NCBI RefSeq assembly: GCF_019443105.1
Contig: NZ_JAHZIJ010000027.1
Span: forward strand, 1-49,615
DNA from: Paenibacillus oenotherae
GTDB taxonomy: Bacteria > Bacillota > Bacilli > Paenibacillales > Paenibacillaceae
Direction of reading: 5' to 3'
DNA: 49,615 nt
Shown here: positions 46,098 to 49,615 of the stretch, in pieces
Layout of the letters: each line of letters starts with the position of its first letter
Position numbering within the stretch: position 1 is the stretch's first letter
Made by a program: the position numbers and the translations under genes
Notes under the pieces: generated by a model
Seen by the model: only the letters and a program-made list of their open reading frames with translations
Told to the model about the DNA's origin: nothing
Database searches by the model: none

Positions 46098-47087
46098 TTA
46101 TAACGGTCTGGCGAATTTGGCGATAAAACGGTTCGGGTACTCGGAAGGCAGCGCGCTTGCCGCATCTAGCTGATCCCAGATCTCTTGGGGCATCATCCAG
46201 CCAACGGCTCCCATATTGTCTTCGAACTGTTCTAATGTTCTCGCGCCAAAGATAGGAGAGGTTACCCCTCTTTGTTGAATCAGCCATCTTAGAGCAATTT
46301 GGGCTGGCGTTCTGCCCAGCTCCCTTGCTGCGCTCTGTATGGCGTCCAGAATAGCAAAGTTTCTGTCCGTTGCGCGAACCTCCCAGGAGCTCTCCCCCGT
46401 CTTCGCGGTCAGACGACCGCTTGTCGGCTCTTCCCTTGTGTAACGACCTGTCAGGAAGCCGCCACCGAGCGGTGCCCAAGGAATAATGCCCACATTCTCT
46501 TCCAGGCAGAGCGAGATCATCTCACGATCCATCTCACGGCTAACCAGGCTGTACTGCGGTTGAATGGAGATGAAACGAACGTACTTGTTCATTTCACTCG
46601 TTGCAAGCGACTTCATGAGCTGCCAGGCCAAAAAATTCGAACAGCCGATATAGCGCACCTTGCCTGAAGAAACCAGATCGTCCAGTGTGCGCAGTGTTTC
46701 ATCGATGGGGGTCGCATGATCCCACACATGCATCTGGTACAAATCGATATAATCGGTTTGCAGCCGTTTCAGGCTTGCCTCTACCCCATCCATGATATGC
46801 TTGCGTGAAATGCCGGCTCCATTGGGATGATCCGCTGTCGCGAAGCGCACTTTGGTTGCCAGAACAACCTCAGAGCGGCGGTCCTTAATCGCTTGACCGA
46901 CAATCTCTTCGGAACGGCCGGAAACATAAACATCAGCGGTATCCAGAAAATTTCCTCCGCGATCCAGAAAGCTGTGAATCATCGAAATGGACTCACTGTC
47001 ACTTGTCGTATTGCCAAAGGTCATTGTGCCAAGACAAAGCTCCGAAACGGCAAGTCCGCTCCGGCCAAGCAATCGTGCCTGCATCAT
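46098..47087 (-). CDS. Aldo/keto reductase
   Basis: A 329-residue NADPH-dependent oxidoreductase with a TIM barrel. The catalytic tetrad is visible as D and Y in LDTADVYVSG, K in LATKVRF and H in LYQMHVWD. SNFLAW and the C-terminal cofactor segment FGARTLEQFEDN complete the family pattern. It begins RLLGRSGLAVSELCLGTMTFG. The substrate is probably an aldehyde or ketone; none is indicated by context. GGAGGG lies upstream of the paired ATGs. Confidence 0.92.
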   Translation of the reverse strand: MMQARLLGRSGLAVSELCLGTMTFGNTTSDSESISMIHSFLDRGGNFLDTADVYVSGRSEEIVGQAIKDRRSEVVLATKVRFATADHPNGAGISRKHIMDGVEASLKRLQTDYIDLYQMHVWDHATPIDETLRTLDDLVSSGKVRYIGCSNFLAWQLMKSLATSEMNKYVRFISIQPQYSLVSREMDREMISLCLEENVGIIPWAPLGGGFLTGRYTREEPTSGRLTAKTGESSWEVRATDRNFAILDAIQSAARELGRTPAQIALRWLIQQRGVTSPIFGARTLEQFEDNMGAVGWMMPQEIWDQLDAASALPSEYPNRFIAKFARPL

Positions 47088-47120
47088 CTTAGGGTACCCT
47101 CCTTCGTCATGTTACGGCTG

Positions 47121-47324
47121 CTATTCCTTCTTATCTTCACTGCCTTCGTCTTCGTCTTCGGCCCATTTGATATGATCAAGCTGATCACGAAAGTTACGTT
47201 TGAAGTTATCCAGATACTGTCGTCGCAGCTCATCGCGTTCGATAACCTCTTCAGGTGATAAACCCACCGTCTTGTGCTTGCGCGACAGTTCATTAATACG
47301 GGCGATTAAATTCTCCACCAGCAT
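47121..47324 (-). CDS. DUF896 family protein (YnzC-like)
   Basis: A 67-residue protein. The core ENLIARINELSRKHKTVGLSPEE...LRRQYLDNFKRNFRDQLDHI is the two-helix DUF896 family. In B. subtilis the family member YnzC lies in the lexA-yneA-yneB-ynzC cluster, as here. The function is unknown, with a structural link to the SOS locus. GAGAGGAG lies only 3 bases before the ATG at 47322-47324, so the GTG two codons later (47316-47318), with better spacing, may be the real start. The C-terminus is acidic. Confidence 0.85.
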   Translation of the reverse strand: MLVENLIARINELSRKHKTVGLSPEEVIERDELRRQYLDNFKRNFRDQLDHIKWAEDEDEGSEDKKE

Positions 47325-47558
47325 GTGCTCCTCTCTCGTTGCGGTAAACATTCACTCCTTACTTTGACATTATTAAACCCGCATTGTCAAGGCGATTGAG
47401 CCGATTGAATCAACTGATTTCCGACATTTACTCTCATATCCCTCGCTTCTGTCCAATTGAGGAGACTATCATTGTAAAAATAGCGTGATTCGTGATGCGC
47501 TATTAAGTCTCTAAGGCACTGCTCTAAAGGATTCAAGGCCTATGTCGGGGAGCAAGAC

Positions 47559-47602
47559 AAAAAAAACAGAGTGCAGGAACATATGTTCCTGCACTCTGTT
47601 TT
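47559..47602 (-). terminator. Terminator of yneA
   Basis: A perfect 40-base palindrome (47563-47602, centre ACATATGT) is followed on the minus strand by a run of Ts (47559-47566). It begins 11 bases past the yneA stop. Confidence 0.88.
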
Positions 47603-47612
47603 CTCCAATTAT

Positions 47613-47981
47613 TTATTTAGGTACGATTAATGTCTGTCCCGAACGAAGTACGCTCGATCCCAGGTCGTTGCGTTCCTTCAAATCATATACGATTCTGCGA
47701 ACATCGTCATCCGCCTCACTTATTCCGCTTGCTATGGACCACAATGTATCACCAGTGGCAACAACGATTACCCGCTCATCTGCTGTCGGCAATGCAGGAG
47801 CATCTCCGCTCGCATTTCCTTTCATGAAAGCAAAGCCTACAAATAGTAACATGAATAGCAGCGCAGCACCCGCAAGTCTCAGCATGAGACGTTCTACACG
47901 GTGTTCCCTCTTTGCTTTAACCGCGACTTTCACTGTTGTATGAGCATTATGATTAGAATAGGAAGAGATCATCGATATCAT
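47613..47981 (-). CDS. yneA: SOS cell-division inhibitor, LysM protein (YneA-like)
   Basis: Blocks septum formation during the SOS response. The 122-residue protein has a short basic N-terminus, one membrane segment (about 35-52, AGAALLFMLLFVGFAFM) and a C-terminal LysM domain (VVATGDTLWSIAS...VLRSGQTLIVP), the architecture of B. subtilis YneA. It is divergent from lexA, as in Bacillus. The ATG at 47979-47981 is preceded by GGGGTG; a GTG three codons earlier is an alternative start. The control region contains LexA boxes. The yneB recombinase gene that follows yneA in B. subtilis is absent. Confidence 0.9.
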   Translation of the reverse strand: MISMISSYSNHNAHTTVKVAVKAKREHRVERLMLRLAGAALLFMLLFVGFAFMKGNASGDAPALPTADERVIVVATGDTLWSIASGISEADDDVRRIVYDLKERNDLGSSVLRSGQTLIVPK

Positions 47982-47992
47982 TATCAGCACCC

Positions 47993-48006
47993 CAAACGTT
48001 TGTTCT
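47993..48006. promoter_or_regulatory. LexA-box-like site 0
   Basis: CAAACGTTTGTTCT, a variant of CGAAC-N4-GTTCG with one base changed in the left half. It lies directly upstream of the yneA ribosome binding site. Confidence 0.5.
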
Positions 48007-48021
48007 GTATTATCTGCATTC

Positions 48022-48051
48022 AGATTAACACGAACGTTCGTTTGGTGTCAA
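48022..48051 (-). promoter_or_regulatory. Promoter of yneA
   Basis: On the minus strand a perfect TTGACA (48046-48051) and a weak TAATCT (48022-48027) are spaced by 18 bases, with LexA box 1 inside the spacer. Confidence 0.6.
48031..48044. promoter_or_regulatory. LexA box 1
   Basis: CGAACGTTCGTTTG. It lies in the spacer of the yneA promoter. Confidence 0.8.
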
Positions 48052-48059
48052 CAATATTT

Positions 48060-48073
48060 GGAACATTTGTTCG
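48060..48073. promoter_or_regulatory. LexA box 2
   Basis: GGAACATTTGTTCG, on the yneA side of the intergenic region and upstream of both promoters. Confidence 0.8.
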
Positions 48074-48083
48074 CAATAAAATA

Positions 48084-48097
48084 CGAACCCTTGTTTC
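48084..48097. promoter_or_regulatory. LexA box 3
   Basis: CGAACCCTTGTTTC, close to the consensus. Confidence 0.75.
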
Positions 48098-48098
48098 T

Positions 48099-48112
48099 CG
48101 AACTTATGTTTG
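48099..48112. promoter_or_regulatory. LexA box 4
   Basis: CGAACTTATGTTTG, centre 15 bases from box 3 and overlapping the lexA -35 element. Confidence 0.8.
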
Positions 48113-48138
48113 TACGAACTCCGGTTCTGTGCTATAAT
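48110..48138 (+). promoter_or_regulatory. Promoter of lexA
   Basis: TTGTAC (48110-48115) and TATAAT (48133-48138) are spaced by 17 bases. Box 5 fills most of the spacer, so LexA would repress its own gene. Confidence 0.75.
48115..48128. promoter_or_regulatory. LexA box 5
   Basis: CGAACTCCGGTTCT, in the spacer of the lexA promoter, centre 16 bases from box 4. Confidence 0.75.
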
Positions 48139-48170
48139 TTGACACAAATGAACCCTATGGAGTGATTCAA

Positions 48171-48791
48171 GTGTCGAAACTATCCAACCGCCAACAGGCG
48201 ATACTCGAATTTATAAAGAATGAAGTTCGGGAGAAAGGCTACCCGCCTTCTGTACGTGAAATAGGCGAAGCGGTAGGACTTGCTTCCAGTTCAACGGTTC
48301 ACGGTCATTTGGATCGATTGGAGAAGAAGGGCCTGATCCGCCGGGACCCAACGAAGCCAAGAGCAATCGAGATATTGGATCAGGAGGATATGGAGTTCCC
48401 CTTCCCTCTAGCGATCGCCAAAGTTCCTGTTGTCGGCAAGGTAACGGCAGGCCTGCCGATTACTGCTACTGAGAATATCGATGACTACTTCCCGCTTCCT
48501 GCCAGCAAGGTAGGCGACCATAACGTATTCATATTAAGTGTTAGTGGTGAGAGTATGATAGATGCAGGCATTCGCAATGGCGATTATGTCATCGTACGCC
48601 AACAGCAATCCGCTTCTAACGGTGACATCGTCGTTGCAATGACTGAGGAAGACGAAGCAACTGTTAAGACCTTCTATCGCGAGAAGGATCATATTCGCCT
48701 TCAGCCAGAGAACCAGACAATGGAACCCATTCGGCTTCGCAATGTCACTATACTAGGCAAAGTAATTGGGCTATTTCGGGATATTCACTAG
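48171..48791 (+). CDS. lexA: LexA repressor
   Basis: Represses SOS genes and cleaves itself when RecA filaments form on damaged DNA. The 206-residue protein has a winged-helix N-terminal domain ([24 protein letters not shown]), the cleavage site A93-G94, and the S24-type peptidase pair S128 in SGESM and K166 in ATVKTF. The GTG at 48171-48173 is set by GGAG (48159-48162) and aligns with the Bacillus start; an earlier GTG at 48162 overlaps that site. It is transcribed divergently from yneA and ends before a very long terminator. Confidence 0.97.
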   Translation: MSKLSNRQQAILEFIKNEVREKGYPPSVREIGEAVGLASSSTVHGHLDRLEKKGLIRRDPTKPRAIEILDQEDMEFPFPLAIAKVPVVGKVTAGLPITATENIDDYFPLPASKVGDHNVFILSVSGESMIDAGIRNGDYVIVRQQQSASNGDIVVAMTEEDEATVKTFYREKDHIRLQPENQTMEPIRLRNVTILGKVIGLFRDIH

Positions 48792-48806
48792 AATTAGTAT
48801 TTTCGC

Positions 48807-48861
48807 AATAAAGGAGTCTCGATATTAAGCTGTAACAGCTTAATATCGAGACTCCTTTATT
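48807..48861. terminator. Terminator of lexA (26-bp perfect stem)
   Basis: A perfect 26-bp inverted repeat (48807-48832 with 48836-48861) around a 3-base TAA loop. On the plus strand the 3' arm ends CTCCTTTATTC, an adequate T-rich tail. It starts 16 bases past the lexA stop. Confidence 0.85.
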
Positions 48862-48963
48862 CATTCATTGCCACATTGCCCGCATAGAGGCGTTTGGCTC
48901 AGAATGAGGCTGCCGTTCGCCGTTGTACTCGCTCATTAAAGAGTGATCCCCATAACGGCGAAT

Positions 48964-49385
48964 AATGCCTGCGTAAAAGCAGGTTTTTCTCTCGTTCCAG
49001 CCTGCCGAAGACCGAATGCCTGCCAAAGCGCAGGCATTTCGCCGTGTTTGCCCGATAGCAGCTCCATCCGCCATATTTTCCTGTGTTATTGCAGGCATTC
49101 TGCTCTCAACGGCTCCCTTTGATCGAAATGCCTGCACTTTCGCAGGCTTTACTCTCTACCAACCGAATGTGTTGTAGCCAGGCCAGACAATTGCACACTT
49201 TGGAAGAGTGGTTGACGGGAAAACCGCCGGACTATTCAATAACCTGCAAATAGGCAGGCTTTTCCCCATTTCAGCTTCCTGAAGACCGAATGCCTGCCAA
49301 AGCGCAGGCATTTCGTCGGATTTGCCCGATAGCAGCCCCATCCGCCATATTTTCCTGCGTTATCGCAGGCATTCTGCCCTCAACG
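48964..49385. repeat. Cluster of REP-like palindromes with an internal direct duplication
   Basis: This gene-free stretch holds seven short palindromes with a CCTGC...GCAGG core, at about 48965, 49014, 49080, 49125, 49241, 49288 and 49353. The best unit is GAATGCCTGC...GCAGGCATTTC. A 113-base block (48999-49111) recurs with a few changes at 49272-49385, an offset of about 274 bases. The same core occurs in the block at 16315-16459, so it is a dispersed family. No coding frame of credible quality was seen. Confidence 0.8.
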
Positions 49386-49386
49386 C

Positions 49387-49615
49387 GATGACGTACAATA
49401 GTTTGTGTACCAAGATTTGGCCCCTTAACAGGGAACAAAAAAGTAGAGTATCCTCGGGGTTACCACGCACCAAGAAGGGACTCTACTCCATGACTATAAT
49501 AGCAGAAAACCAGCTCACAAACCTATTTGAAAATCTTGTCACTCAGTTTGTAAAAGAAAACCTGGAATCCATTATGAAGGCGGAGATCAAACACTTCATG
49601 GAGGATGAAACGAAC
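49387..49615 (+). mobile_element. Left end of an IS256-family insertion sequence (truncated by window edge)
   Basis: The repeat homology stops at 49385, and an IS256-like end begins at about 49387 (GATGACGTAC, then GTTTGTGTAC). It has the spacing of matches expected for IS256 termini. A transposase start lies 100 bases in. The right end and the target duplication lie outside the window; the left flank would be CCTCAACG. Confidence 0.8.
49490..49615 (+). CDS. IS256-family transposase, N-terminal fragment
   Basis: The first 42 residues of a transposase, running off the window edge. MTIIAENQLTNLFENL is followed by TQFVKENLESIMKAEIKHF, the typical helical start of IS256-family (mutator-type) DDE transposases, in which a conserved LL/LESIM..E segment precedes the DNA-binding region. 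AGAAGGGA lies upstream of the ATG. The DDE catalytic residues lie outside the window, so activity cannot be judged. Confidence 0.82.
   Translation, partial: MTIIAENQLTNLFENLVTQFVKENLESIMKAEIKHFMEDETN

Noticed and set aside
48964-49385. CRISPR array
   Set aside because: The units are palindromic, differ from each other and have irregular spacing (about 45, 66 and 119 bases). The intervening sequences are themselves repeated, and no cas gene is present.

Overview
The window reads as a chromosomal segment of a Paenibacillus-like Firmicute. The basis is strong GGAGG-type ribosome binding sites, frequent GTG and TTG starts, the lexA/yneA pair with B. subtilis-type LexA boxes, the YprA/YprB (MrfA/MrfB) repair pair, and many best-recognised relatives of Bacillus genes (YkhA, YvgT, YlmA, YutF, YfnB, DUF896). 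No rRNA or tRNA gene was seen. Most genes lie on the minus strand, so positions are best read from right to left.

Layout. 0.2-7.9 kb: topB (DNA topoisomerase III), two hypothetical proteins, gltD, the folA-thyA pair and a hotdog acyl-CoA thioesterase. 8-13 kb: the complete pyruvate dehydrogenase operon pdhA-pdhB-pdhC-pdhD behind a near-consensus promoter. 13-16.2 kb: an esterase, a low-molecular-weight phosphatase, a YvgT/TRIC-like membrane protein and thiamine pyrophosphokinase. 16.2-16.55 kb: a non-coding repeat block with mobile-element-like ends. 16.56-19 kb: a MutS2-like ATPase without the Smr domain, preceded by a ~380-nt highly structured leader with its own promoter, an 8-codon upstream ORF and two terminator-like hairpins. 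19-22.7 kb: a PhnP-like hydrolase, two GNAT acetyltransferases, a nitrilase-family hydrolase and a secreted NlpC/P60 hydrolase. 22.9-29.6 kb: a two-component system, a chromate-transporter family protein, an ABC-F ATPase and a Ser/Thr kinase fused to a ParA-like domain.

29.7-39 kb is one tightly packed nine-gene run: mrfA, mrfB, Gfo/Idh oxidoreductase, HAD phosphatase, Fpg-like glycosylase, nfo, cyclic-phosphate receiver protein, ABC ATPase, RlmM-like methyltransferase. Start/stop overlaps join most neighbours. A single promoter precedes mrfA, and a LexA-like box lies inside it. 39.3-47.3 kb: ribonuclease Z, cobalamin-dependent methionine synthase, acireductone dioxygenase, HAD hydrolase, membrane protein, aldo/keto reductase, DUF896. 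47.6-48.8 kb: divergent yneA and lexA separated by six LexA-box-like sites. 48.9-49.6 kb: a cluster of REP-like palindromes interrupted by the left end of an IS256-family element that runs off the window.

The genes suggest two connected themes. One is DNA damage repair: lexA/yneA, mrfAB, fpg/nfo and topB. The other is translation or RNA quality: the MutS2-like protein, the RlmM-like enzyme, the cREC protein and ABC-F. The most unusual item is the leader of the Smr-less MutS2-like gene. It has the architecture of a ribosome-sensing attenuator placed in front of a relative of a ribosome-rescue factor. That reading is inference from sequence and needs experimental or comparative support.
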